Under the pieces are notes generated by a model. That model was not told the DNA's origin, ran no database searches, and saw only the letters and a list, made by a program, of their open reading frames with translations. Positions 11,335 to 23,400 of a DNA stretch of 64,000 bases are shown piece by piece. The position numbers and the translations under genes were made by a program. This DNA comes from Xylogone sp. PMI_703. Lineage: Eukaryota > Ascomycota > Leotiomycetes. The DNA is taken from NCBI GenBank assembly GCA_021399445.1, contig JAJTUQ010000003.1:2914001-2978000 (forward strand), written 5' to 3'. Within the stretch, counting starts at the first letter, position 1; each line of letters starts with the position of its first letter.

Positions 11335-13666
11335 ATGATAGGTATGAATCTCTGAATCAGTAACAGCCAGTTTCCAACGCTAACCTTGCTCGCCAGACCA
11401 TGTGCTTGGCCGCCCTTCGCTCCAGTTTCGCAAGATCCAGGTTCTAGCCGTGGTATCATTCTGGTCCTTTTACCTCTTCAAGTATGTATATTCATTCTTG
11501 GTCCGCAGTTATAGCACCTGGCTAGCATTAGAGCTGACGAAGAACAGAGGTAACAAACATGGCCCTCCAACCATCCGGAAGTTGTCTCGATCTCTCTCCA
11601 GATTCCTCACCCCCTGGCAGACCCTCGTCATTACTCTTCTATATCTCTATATCGCTCGAAATTTGGGCAAATTGCTAGGACTTGAATGTCCCGAACCACT
11701 AGCAAACCTTTACACGCGCTCCTACTTTCGAGCAACATGGGTGACGACTGCCTTGGATGCCGGGTTCTGGACGGCAATGCGCATCAAACGCAGGTGGCTC
11801 CGTGACTTGTGTAGCATGGTCTTCACATTCTATTACCTTATTGCCGCTGAACAAGCAGATGAGAAGGTCCGGAGGGTCAGAGGCGTTCTTACGGTCGATC
11901 ATCTAAGAGTCAGCTGGAACAAAGGAACAACCCCATATCTTTCCTTTGTGTCAAAATTGCTGCGGCCGAGGTTGATGAAATATCCACCACGACAAATTCG
12001 GATACCTCGCCCACCAAACAGCGACTATACGGAACCCGTTCATGCCTGGTTGTATTTTGATGGCCCTCTTGCTGCGCTGAAAGATCATACCAAGGTGGTC
12101 CTTGATGTCCCGGGAGGTGGTTTCGTGGCCATGGGTCCGAGAACCAATGATGACAAGTTATTTGCGTGGGCTGGCAAAACTGGGCTGCCGGTATTGAGTC
12201 TGGACTATAAAAAAGCCCCCGAGTTTCCTTTTCCATATGCACTTAACGAGTGCTATGATGTCTACTGCACTATCGTAACCAGCCGCGGACGATGTCTTGG
12301 AATGTCTGGCGAAGTTGTCCCCAAGATTGTTATTACGGGAGATAGTGCTGGAGGAAACCTTGCTACAGGTCTCACACTCATGGTTGCTGAGACTCACACA
12401 TCTACCCGGAAAGGTCCCGGACAACGTCCCCTTCCCATGCCAGAAGGTCTTGTCCTAATTTATCCTGGACTGGATATGAACATTGTGAACTGGATGTCTG
12501 ATGAACACGTTGCATTAATTGAAGACCGGCGCATGCAAAAGACTAATCAAAATATTGTTCGGAGAAAGAGCTTACAATATATACACCTTGCAGGAACGCC
12601 ATTCCCTTCTGACGATGAGGGAGGGGAACGTCTAAAAATGACTTCTATGAGAGGGGGATCAAGGGGAGCTAGCCAGCCTAATGGCAGGATTCTCCCGTTT
12701 ACGGAACTTACAGAAACACCGGCAGAAGAAACACCGGCAGAAGAAACGCCCACGCAAGAAACGCCCACGCAAGAAACGCCCACGCAAGAAACGCCCAGAC
12801 CCAGGCATCAGTCACCACGTTCCCAGTCTTCACACCGCCCTGAACAACTACGCACACGTCTTGCAATGACCTCAATGATATCTTACTTCAACGACAGGAT
12901 CCTAAGCCCTGAAATGATGCGTGCTATGATTATCTTGTACGTTGGTCCACATAATCGTCCTGACTTCTCCCGCGACTACCTCCTATCCCCTATCCTAGCT
13001 CCCGACAACCTTCTGGCTTTATTACCGAAGGTCTATCTCCTTACAGGCGAGCGTGATCCACTGGTGGATGATACGGTCATTTTTGCGGGCCGCCTGCGCC
13101 GTGCGAAGGCTGCAAAACATGAAGAGGAACTGAGGCACTCCGGAGACGTAAAGTTACAAAGAGAGTTTGATGACAGAGATGTTGTTGAGGTAACACTTAT
13201 TCCTGGAATAAGTCACGGCTTCCTTCAATTTGCCGGAATCTTTCCCGAAGGTTGGAAGTTCATCTACAAATGCGGTCGTTGGATTGATTCTATCTTTGCC
13301 GCGTCTGATGAGCGTGAACGTGAGGCCGCAATGTTTAGACGTGCCCCATCTCCGTCTCCTCACCACCGTCGTTACCGGACAGAAAGCTCCGGTGATGAAG
13401 ACATGGGACTCGAGATGTCCATGACACGGGGACGAGGCAGGGTGATCGAAAGTAGAGCCAAGAGAGAGGAAACTAGAAGACGAAAAGAGAAGTTGCTGCG
13501 CGAGCAGCTAATCGCACAGGAGAATAAAGTCAAATTAGCCCGTAGTCAGACTTCGAAGAAGAGGCAGAAGAGTCTGGTAGGGCTGGCGAGCGAAACCGAC
13601 CTCCTTGGTCGACGAATGCTCGGTCTTACTGGCCCTTTAACGGGAGCGGGACAAGACGAGGATTAG
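11335..13666 (+). CDS. Membrane-associated alpha/beta hydrolase (HSL-type lipase/esterase)
   Basis: This is a likely carboxylic-ester hydrolase acting on lipids. I place the start at ATG 11335, with a 7-nt coding exon 1, intron 11342-11396 and a long exon 11397-13666, for 758 aa (start MIDHVLGRPSLQFRK). The N-terminus has hydrophobic segments around residues 15-35 and 65-85, suggesting a membrane anchor. The hydrolase core shows DVPGGGFVAMGP (the oxyanion-hole HGGG is PGGG here), the nucleophile elbow GDSAGGNLATG, GERDPLVDD with the acid, and GISHGFLQF with the catalytic His. A 15-nt tandem repeat encodes ETPAE/ETPTQ units inside a low-complexity insertion between the elbow and the acid. The C-terminal ~100 residues are basic, charged and probably coiled. 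Steryl-acetyl or glyceride substrates are both possible. Confidence 0.88.
12713..12796 (+). repeat. 15-nt coding tandem repeat
   Basis: About 5.6 copies of a 15-nt unit (GAAACACCGGCAGAA in two copies, then GAAACGCCCACGCAA in three, plus a partial unit) encode ETPAE/ETPTQ pentapeptides in the alpha/beta hydrolase. Two unit variants in blocks indicate local tandem duplication. Copy number probably varies between strains. Confidence 0.85.
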
Positions 13667-15139
13667 ACGGCGCAGTGCTTAGGCTTTTTATTGGGTCATC
13701 ACATCTTTTATTTTAATGACAAGGCGTAAGGTCACATGATATATAAACTGTACATTCTCGAAAGCAATGACTCTGCAACGACACCTATATAAATTGGGCA
13801 TACACATGCATATGTTTCTTGTATAAAATGAGAAGTAACGATAGCATGAATATAATTTAGCTTGAATGGATATTTACTTTCGTCATGCGTTTGATAAATC
13901 CAAGCTTGTTCTCCTTTGTGTACCATACAATATATTTAAAATAAACGCCTCACAACAGGCAACAAGGAGTGCCACGATGGTATAATACATCGGGTTGAGC
14001 TGTTGTTAGGCGAGGAGGTAAACGCCTCACCGGGACCTTGTAGTTTCTCCCCCCACCCATCACGATTAGGAGAGACGTCACGGCGTACAAGCTCGTCAGC
14101 TTTGTATGGCTCAAACTCTTCTGGCTAACCTGGGCTCTTCTTTGTTATTTATTTTTCACCCAGCTGTTTTTATTTATATATTTATTTTATGGTTCAGGTG
14201 TGGGAAATCTGGTATCTTTCCAAAGAGGAGAATGACATAAAGGTATGTCACGTATGGGGTGTCCTTGGATCTAGTCAAGGTCCCGCTAAGTGCAGGATAT
14301 AGAGAAAAGGGGGACAACGGTATCGTAAAATAGCTAAAAGATTTACGGACTGATCATTACTGTAGTAGATAGAAGAATGCAAAGAGTGTATATTTTTGTG
14401 GCAGTTGGAAAAGTTTTCCCCTCTTCATTTTCAATGCTTTGATAAAGTAAAAACCAAACCTGCTTTTTCTATAACCAATCCCGAGACCGTGAAATTTTCA
14501 TCAGTTTCAGTTCGTTGATGATTTTTCTCCTCGCGTTCACAGCGCCAACCCCCTCTCTATTCTCACATACGCACACACTTCTTTCCCCTCCTCTTTTCTC
14601 CAAGTGCTATGTACAAAAAGTATCAAATTCTGACTCCGGTTCAAATCCAATGCAATGCAGTCCAATTCAATTCAGCCACTAAAACAACCATTGAAAAGCA
14701 AAGAGGAGAAATAAAAACACGTGTCTTGCTCAAGTTGCTCCCCAAGTGTCATTCTCGTACAACACGCCCTTTTCTCTCTAACTATGATTAAAATAATTAA
14801 TGTCAAGAGACATACGAGGGGATAGAGTGAGTGCGAGAAGCTGGATATCAGAATAGGAAGTGTTGAAAGTGTGTGACGTAATTTACGTCCACAGCAAAGA
14901 TCGTGTCGGAGTCTTCTTTTTTTTTTTCTTAGTTGTGAATTTGTGGAAATCCGTCTGGTTTGCTCCAGATATGCGTGTTGAAGTAAGTGTGAGGTAGAAT
15001 ATGCAAAAAAGGAGAGCGATGTAAAGGTCATTCCCCAGTTATTATGGTACAAAGCAGATTTGGTCCGTGCGCCATGCTTCGATCCAGGAAGCATTGGGGT
15101 ATCATTCTTATAGGAAAAGTAGCGAAGTGGGGGCGTAAT
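13667..15139. other. Convergent intergenic region
   Basis: This 1.5-kb AT-rich spacer lies between the hydrolase (+) and the Gyp5-like gene (-). It has T-rich tracts (about 14150-14190 and 14917-14931) and no convincing gene. Both 3' UTRs must lie here. Confidence 0.45.
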
Positions 15140-18038
15140 CTAATCCAATGCTTTTCTAAGCTCGGTGAACTTTCGATTGATGGCCTCGCACTGTGCATTG
15201 ATCTATTAAAGAATGGTTAGCAACTCTGCTGTATTAGATACTGGTTGGCGAAGATGGGCACATACCTCGGCATACTTCAGCTTAGTCTCTACAAGCTCCT
15301 TCTCCATCTCAGCCATCTCATCTTCGAGTCTTGAGTTTTCCAGGTGGACTTCTTGGTTTCTATTCATCAGCCTCTCCATCTCGCCTCGAAGTCTAGCCTC
15401 AACCTCCTCGGGTTGTTTCTCGACGAGTCTTCTCAACTCTTCAGTTTGTCCTTTTAGGCTTTCGTTCTCATCTTCTAACTCCTCGTTCTTGACCTTGGTC
15501 CTGACCAACTCAGTAGCTAGCGCTGCATGTTCCGAATCATGCTCCTGAACACGCTCCTCTAGTACTCGAACCTTTTTTGTCAATGACTGGTTGGCTTTCT
15601 TCAAAGCCTCCAATTCAGCCTCTCTCTCTTTCTCAATCTTCCTCTTCTCTTCCCATTCAGCAGCGTAGGCCTTTAATATCTCTGGAGTAATCTTCACAGC
15701 ACAAGCATCCTGAACCATTTGGTCGGCACGGTATATTTCCTTGTCTATACCGCCAGAGCTTCCAAAGAAACCAGATTCCAGAATTGACCCAGCGGAAGGT
15801 GTCTGGTCAATATAAATATCAAACAGTCGGTCTTTCAGGAACGTAGTTAGTTGGGCCATATCTGTCATTCCCAGCAGCGTAGAAGCATTCTTTTGCATCA
15901 GAACAATTCCAAATTTAAGAATTGCTTCTAGACCTTCACTAAGGATGAGGTCATAAATTCGTAGGACTAGTTGTAAAGGAAATCGATAAGAGAAGAGGGT
16001 GAGGAACCATTGGGTAGCATATAAGTGTGGCGTGACCTGCCGTCGGTGGAGATGGCAGTAGAGAGCCGGCTCAAAATCCTCCAAGAGTCGTTCGAATTGG
16101 TATAAGTGCATGTGGAGTCCGGGCATGTCCTGAATGAACAGGTCTCTCAGATGATAGTGGTTCATCAGTCGTACAAGTAGACAAAACGCTTCTTCTTCGG
16201 GCATCTGAGAGTTGTCAGTGAGGAGTTAGGGCCAAGATGGGAAAGCTACTAACATTAAATAGAAGAGGCATTATAAGGAAGTTCATGCCCTGCGCATATC
16301 CAACAGCTTCGTCATAAAGAGCATACGCCTTACACACTCCAAAGAGGCCCTCTTGAAGTCCAGCACTAGCAGCGAATTTTGAATAGCTTGTACGGGCTCC
16401 TAGATCCCGTCTAATTGCCTTCTCTAGTTTCTGCAAGTTTGCAGCATCTTCCTTGGCTTTCTTCTTCTTTTCGGAGAGTATAGTTGCGAGGTCTTTCTCT
16501 TGAATGGGGGAAGGCGATCGTACGCCAGATTCGTTTTCAGAATGGGTTGACGAGGATGACGATATCACGGAATCCTTCTCCTTGCCATTAGTTGACCCGT
16601 TGGTTTGGTTAACGCTGGGTGTACTGCTCGATACGCTCATTCTATCCTTCTCTCTATCAGTTCCTCGGGCGAGAAGATCTTTGTACACAACCTCCAGCTC
16701 CTCATTTTTACTCTGAGCAAGAACTTGCCATACGACACCACGGATCGCATTTGGAATACCAGCCATAATTGCCTTATTGAGTTCCTCGGCACTCGTTCTT
16801 GCCACGGCAGCTGGTCCCTCATAGACAACTGCTTGCCATAGATCCCAGTCAACTGGTGCCGATGGATCACTTAGTGAAGATGGACCAGCGGAAACGCCCG
16901 AGACAGTTCCTGGAGCCAATGCAGGGTTCGCAGATGTAGGAAGTGGGCTCGTAGGCATCGGGGAGGTGGGGACATGGATATCTTCCTTCTCCGTTGGGCT
17001 TGCCACATTAAGGGTTAGACTTGTAGTGCGCCCAATGAATACTGTCTGGCTGTTTGCCTCCTTTTCATCATCCGGCAACGTGATTCCAGCCTCTTCCCGT
17101 AGTCTCAGTAACTTGAACCGGTCCTTCAAGCTGTTCCTTCCTATCCGTTTGTTTCCATTGACCGAGTCAGTTTCATCGCCTTCGTCCAGCTTGCTCAACA
17201 TCATCTCAGGATTACTGCTTATTGTAGCTATGGAAGAGGCGGTGTTTCTTCGTTCGGTGAGTGAGGTCGTCTGAGGTGGTGATGTAACTATCTCCTTGGG
17301 AGTTGAGCTCCGGAGCCAAGAGAAGGGGCCTGTCAGCCTCCTAGGGGGAGCCTGAGCGGGAGGTGCAATGTTTGTGGGAGCTGGGGTTGGAGCTGGAGGA
17401 GGTCCCCATGGCACTGATGGTAGTACCCCTGATAACCCTTGAAGAGATGGTCTTGAGCGCTTTGAATCTGCAGGTGAGGGCTCGCGCGACGCTGTGTAGT
17501 CATTGCATTAGCCAAAGAAGATATTGGATGCGGTGTACCGCTAATTAGGGGAAATAATACCTTCAACCTCCTCTTTTCCATCTTCCTCAAGAGCAACGTT
17601 GTCCATGGACGAAGAGGTCGAAAGTCGGTGAGAAGTCAAAAGGGGTGACTTTGGCTGTCGAGTATCTTTTTCACTGCTTTCCGCTTCTCCATCTGTTTCA
17701 TCATCCTTTCTAGGTGGAAGTGGTGGCTGCTCTGGAGCAGGATCCTTTGCAGCACCTGTCCCCGATGAAGATGGTCTTTCGGTGAGGGATCTGCTCTTCT
17801 GACTGGGAGATTCGACATGATTTGATTCGGCGGCAGTATCATTTGCGTCCTCAAATGTATCCTAGCAGAATCAGGAGATTAGACACAGGCTCAGGAGGTT
17901 CCAGGACAGTAGCCAACAGTCGTGTGACCCAAGAAGCTAGGACTAGATACTTACATTCTCGAAATCTCCATCCTCGGTATCTGATTCTCTTTTCTCCATT
18001 GTTGGCTCTGCCGTATCGTGATGACCAAGGTCCGACAT
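15140..18038 (-). CDS. GYP5: Gyp5-type TBC-domain Rab GTPase-activating protein
   Basis: The family stimulates GTP hydrolysis on Rab GTPases (Ypt1/Sec4 in yeast) in ER-Golgi and exocytic traffic. Five exons, 18038-17955, 17861-17561, 17491-16254, 16204-15266 and 15202-15140, close in frame to 874 aa. The N-terminal ~370 residues are acidic and Pro/Ser-rich with a PEQPPLPPRKDD proline motif. The TBC domain covers roughly residues 370-650. It shows NAIRGVVWQVLA, the arginine finger in IRRDLGARTSYSKF, and the glutamine finger in VGYAQGMNFL. The C-terminal ~170 residues are a long coiled coil (KKVRVLEERVQEHDSEHAAL onward), as in Gyp5/Gyl1 and EVI5-like proteins. Intron 16205-16253 interrupts the TBC domain. 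Confidence 0.92.
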
Positions 18039-20474
18039 TGTACGGCGCTGTTGCTTATTGCTTGAAGTTGTGGTGTGTTGTTGCGGAGCTTAAGAAATGT
18101 TAGGGGCCATCAACGGGGGGTTATAAGCTGTGGCTGTCTGCTCAGAAAGCTCAGGCGAGATTGGCTCGGCATGCGTCTGAGATAGGTGGTGAATTCCAGC
18201 AGACGACCCTATTGAAAGGGAAGAGTCGAGGGAGACAAAGTTTGGAGGGAGTTGGGGGAGTGACAGACCGGATACTTAGGTGTCTGCAGCTGGCGGTGGG
18301 AACTTTATTCTGCGGTCCTGGATGAATGTGATAAAGGCACTCCGGCGATCTCGTTTATCGCTTATGGGCCAGATTTCAGGAGCTCGACAGGGGTTGTGGC
18401 AACCGTAGAAACCACGCCAGACGAGCTCCGAGGACCGCTGGGCACTGGACACTACTGCAATTACACAGCTCTCAGCGTGTGTGTGCCTGGCAATCGCTCT
18501 GACAAACACACAACACGGTGCGAAGCCTCGAATTTGTGCTGCCAGCGAGTTATAACAGCTGTTGGTGGTTGTGGATAGAAGTGAATGAGCGCAGCCAGCT
18601 GCGAAAGGGGACAGATAAAAATAGGAGGAAAGAGTAATCGGGGGTGGGCGGAGGTTTAATTCAATTCGCCGTGGGCGTTGGCTGCAAGTTCAGGATTCAT
18701 ACGTTACCTTCTTTGCTGGAGAGAGCAGCCGTTGCGTGGTGAGCGTGGTAAGCCGCTGTGAGGGGCAGCCTTGTGTTTCATGTTTTGACAGCGGCGATGG
18801 CGACCATTTGAAACAAACCACCAAGTACCGTCCTGCGTGTATACAGTACATCTTCATATGTATACCCAGAGAAACAAACATCATGCATGTCGGTTGAGCT
18901 GCAGAGCAAAAGAGGACGCGGATCGGTATGCTACCTACTCTTCATCAACCACTTTCGTCACATCGACGACCACGACTTAAGAGTTTGCACTTGGTCTCGA
19001 GCAAAGATGACTGGGCTTGGCGTGTCTAAACCATCATTCTGATGATCTCGGACACTCGCCCCCTTTTGCAGTCATGTACTGTAACATTGCCTCACTCACC
19101 ACGGAGCTGCATTCTGCAAAGAAGAATTACCCCGCCTTACCAGTGCTGTACTTCGTATACGAGTAATAGTGCGTTTGGCGCCGGGGCATACATACAGTAT
19201 GCTGTACAAACACGACGAAGTACAGTATCTTCTAATGGTTCAATACGCTGCAGCATAGGGTTGATAGCCACAGTAGTGCGGCGCCCGCTCATGCACTTGC
19301 TACTATTACAAGAGATCAATTAGCAATGTTGGACTCCTAGCTTTGGCAGCGCATCATTCCTCGCGGCTACTGCTGACTCTTACTGGAAAGCTGCCTTACA
19401 CGTAGACTACCCTAGCACGACGATTCAAAATCCAGATTCCTAAAAAGAAAATATAAAAAGCAACAACAATAATATCACAGGAATACATCTCGTTGCAAGA
19501 ATAAATCTAGAAGTTTGTTGGTTGGAAAGCCCAAAAGAGATAAGTCGTAACGAATGTCATGTAATATTATCTGCATATCTGATGCCTAACCCACCTCGCC
19601 CACCAACCCGAAAAATGCCAACGGATGGTGACACAATTTTCTCCTAGGCCATGCAATTTTTTGGAAAAAAAAAATGTGGCATAAGTGAAAAGATACCTAA
19701 ACTAGCAACTAACGAGTACGAAGCGTCCATTGCCTTCTTAATCTAATCCCAAACCTACCATTTCTACATTGTACAGATACTTTGGAGCTCTCTCAATACG
19801 GATAATGCGGGACACTCGGTCTCTGACGTAGAAAGCACGTCCAGGCATTTTTAAGCGAGCTAGCGCGTTTGGAGAGTGAATCGAGAAAGCCGAACTTCAA
19901 ACTATTGCGACAGCCTACAAGCTCAAGCTTGAAGCTTCGATTCCTCTCCATCTACACAATCAACTTTTTCTTCGCAACAGCTTTCCCTAGAAACGCGTTG
20001 CCTGTCTGCTGGTTCATCCAACCAGCTCTCTGAAATACGTACTATTGATCAAGACCACAGTTCGGCGACCTGCACCGTCGTCCCTCTTGACAAGGCACGT
20101 ACTTTTCGATTCCATCAATTTCAACGTCACTAGTCAACCTCGCCCGGCGAACCCAAAAATTTTCTCTCGTTTTTTCGTTTCTTCAGTCGATCTACTCGAA
20201 ATCTCTGCGAGATTCATTCGTGATTCCAATAATCGAGATACCCAACCGTCACCTTTCCACACTGCTGCTAGAGTTGCATAGTGGCGTGAAACAACTCCGT
20301 TTTCCCCAACGCACAACAACCCCACACGCTTTCTGCATCGACCGGGGAGCTGTCCTGTCCTGGGGCACTCCTTCATAGATCTGGCAAGCTGTCGGGAGCC
20401 AAGTTCAGTACGGAGGTAGTGGAGGGGGTCGAAACCTAGATTGTCTGCGGTTTTTGCCGCGTTCCACCAACATC
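18039..20474. other. Divergent spacer between GYP5 and the TOM1-type gene
   Basis: This 2.4 kb holds the two divergent promoters and probably long leaders. I see no supported gene. Motifs of the GTACAGTA type recur at 18842-18850, 19193-19208 (TACAGTATGCTGTACA, an interrupted palindrome) and about 19220-19227. The part closest to the ligase start is rich in pyrimidine tracts, as expected of a transcription start region. Confidence 0.45.
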
Positions 20475-23400
20475 ATGGGCAAGATAGAGAAGGTTGCTCA
20501 GGCCAAGCACCTCGAGACCTTGGTAGGTAGCTACACCCTTCAGTTTCGGATCTATGATACTAATGCGATTTTTCTAGTCACCATGGACAAAGGAATTTGT
20601 CAAGACTGCTACCACCATTCCACTTCCGCTTCTCCCACAGCACCTTAATACCTTCCCTTCACGATGGCCGTTTCCACGGGGCGACCTCTATCACTGGGTC
20701 CCTCTTCTTAACCGGTTTGATGAAATATTAGAGCTCTTCTGCAAAACGTACAAGCTAGATCAGGGACCCCAGACTCGGGATTTCGGTCGCGAACTTCTCA
20801 CCTCTGAAGTGGAGCCTAAGAATGGAAAACCTGCTGAACAACATGCGGGCCCCTTACCTTTCGGAGAAGATGGAGATCGCGAATTGGTGGAGGCTATCTT
20901 GGATTTCTCAAGAATGCTCCTGGAAAATTGCGGTAATCGAAGCATCTACGCAAGTAGTTCACATTTGAACAACTTGCTCAATACCACCTCGTTATCTCTT
21001 CTCCAGAGTGCACTGCTCTTGGGTTCTTTACTTGCACAAAGATACCAAGCAGCTCTCAAGCGCATGTCTTTAGCTATTAGACATGTCAGCAGCGCTCTTC
21101 TATCAAGTCATTACAATATTGAGCTCCCAAAAGTACAACAACTTTCACAACCTTTTGCCAAGACTACCACCACTACAGTTGAATTTGCCCAGCCTACGAC
21201 ACCCGTCACTCCGAGTTCTAAGGGGAAGGAGAAGGCTCATTTTGCCACACCAGTATCAGGTTCGAGAACTTCAACCATGACAGTGTATGCAACTGATCTA
21301 GTCTCAATTGCCAAGGGAGCGTTGGGTGTTGGTAGTAGTCCAGGAGGAGGTAAGAAGGAGTCTGAACCGTCTGCTGGCTCTTGGGACCAGTGGGGTGATG
21401 TGAAGGTGGTTTACTATCCTAAAGGTGCTCCAGATACAGAAGAGCAGAGTACTCCACACGCTACGATTTCTTCACCGACGCCTGCGACCCCTACCCCTGT
21501 CCGTCGAAGTTCTAACTTGGGCCCAAATGCTCAACGTGCAAACAGATCATCGAACTCTGATGAGTCTCCCATTCCAGTATCTCGCTCTTCTACCTTGAAT
21601 GAGGAAGTTGCACGTTCAAGCTCTAAAGTTATTGAGATCCCATTCTGGAAGCTCAAGGCTTCCGGTATGCATGCTCTGCTAGAGCAGTATACCCCTGGTC
21701 TGCCCAAAGAGGTACAGTATGAGCTTCTCACAAAACTCCGAATCGCCCATGCTTTAACGTCGTCCGTGGAGTCCAGACGGCAGATCCTAGCCATTCGCCT
21801 TCTGGCCATTACAAATCTAGCCTACATCCACCCTGAGCCTGTGTTCCTTGAACAAGTTCTCAAACAAGATGCGGATGAGCCACGTCGTTTACAGCTTACT
21901 TATCAGCTTGCTGAACTGGTACATCCACCAATGGAAGGCGAACCTCCTATTCCTACTCCTCTACAGACAATTGCCTTATTGACTCTTGACGCTCTTGCGC
22001 AACATCAAACCAAAGCTCCAGATATTTGTGCAGCACTTAATACTAATGTAAACCATGGAATACTTCTCTACGTGGTGAGAAAAGCTGTTGCAGAGATGGC
22101 CAAGGAAGATGTTGAGGACAAGGCTACGGAAGAAGATGACTGGCGGGAAGCTCTCTTCTCTTTATTATCGAACGTTTCCACAATCCCTCGTGCTGGATCT
22201 GACCTCGTAACTGCCGGTTTAATAGATATACTGGTCGAAATTCTAACTCTCCGAACATCCATTGCTGAACGTTATCATCCGAAGGTCCTTGCCTTCATGG
22301 ACAATATCGTGTATCATGCCAGAGACGCGTTCCAGGCTCTTGTTGACGCCAACGGTCTTGATCGAATTTCTGATCTCATAGTTTTTGAGGTCAATACTGC
22401 ATCTGAGAAGGTGAATTCTGTTCAAGGTGTCAAACCCGAGTATAAAGCTGCCTCCGTGGATTATGACATCCCGCATTTCCATCAACAAACACTAAAGTGG
22501 GTTCTTAAATTTATTCACCACATGATGTCAACTGCGGGAGGTTATGGAGGTAACTTTGATCGCTTGCTACGCAACTTAATAGATTCCTCTCAGTTGTTAA
22601 ACAGCCTGCGACAAATCATCCAGAATGTGCATCGTTTTGGCTCGATCGTCTGGACCAATGCTGTTAGCATCCTCAACGATTTCATCAATAATGAGCCTAC
22701 TAGTTTTGCTGTTATCGCTGAAGCAGGATTGAGCAAGGCATTTCTTGAAGCTGTTACTGGCACTGAAATTGTCATGGAGTCGAAGAAAGACGAAACAAAG
22801 CATGACCGACCCGACTTTGAAACTACCTCAGATAACTCAGATTCCGATGAAAGCGATAGCGAAGATGAAGCACCTCGTCCACCGACAACTGCTGCACTCC
22901 AGACCCCTCGACCCGGCCCTCTTGCTCAAGGCATTATGCCAACATCTGATACTATCTATGTTATACCCCAAGCATTCGGATCAATCTGCCTCAACAGTGC
23001 TGGCATGAAAATGTTCCAGGCTTCAAGGGCGCTAGAGAGCTTTTTCGAAATTTTTGAGAGCCCGGAACATGTCAAGTGCATGGAGGCTAACACTGATCTT
23101 CCCTCAAACCTGGGTAGTACTTTCGATGAATTGGTTCGCCACCACCCGCCTCTCAAAAATTCCATTATGAAAGCAGTTTTGACCATGGTCGCGCGGGTCG
23201 GTTATCTCTGTAAGTTAAAGGCAGAAAACAATGGAATTGGTGCCAAAATGTGGATTCGTGATGCAGAAGGCAAAGTTGTACCAGCTGGTGGATCATCACC
23301 ATCCGACACATCTAGCAAGGGCAAGGGAAAGGCACATGATGAAGGAACTGACGTGGAGATGACTGATGTTGATTCCACAGGCTCGAAGACAGAGCCGGGA

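Noticed and set aside
14636..14650. GGTTCAAATCC resembling a tRNA B-box
   Set aside because: No A-box or cloverleaf-forming sequence at the expected distance upstream; not a tRNA.
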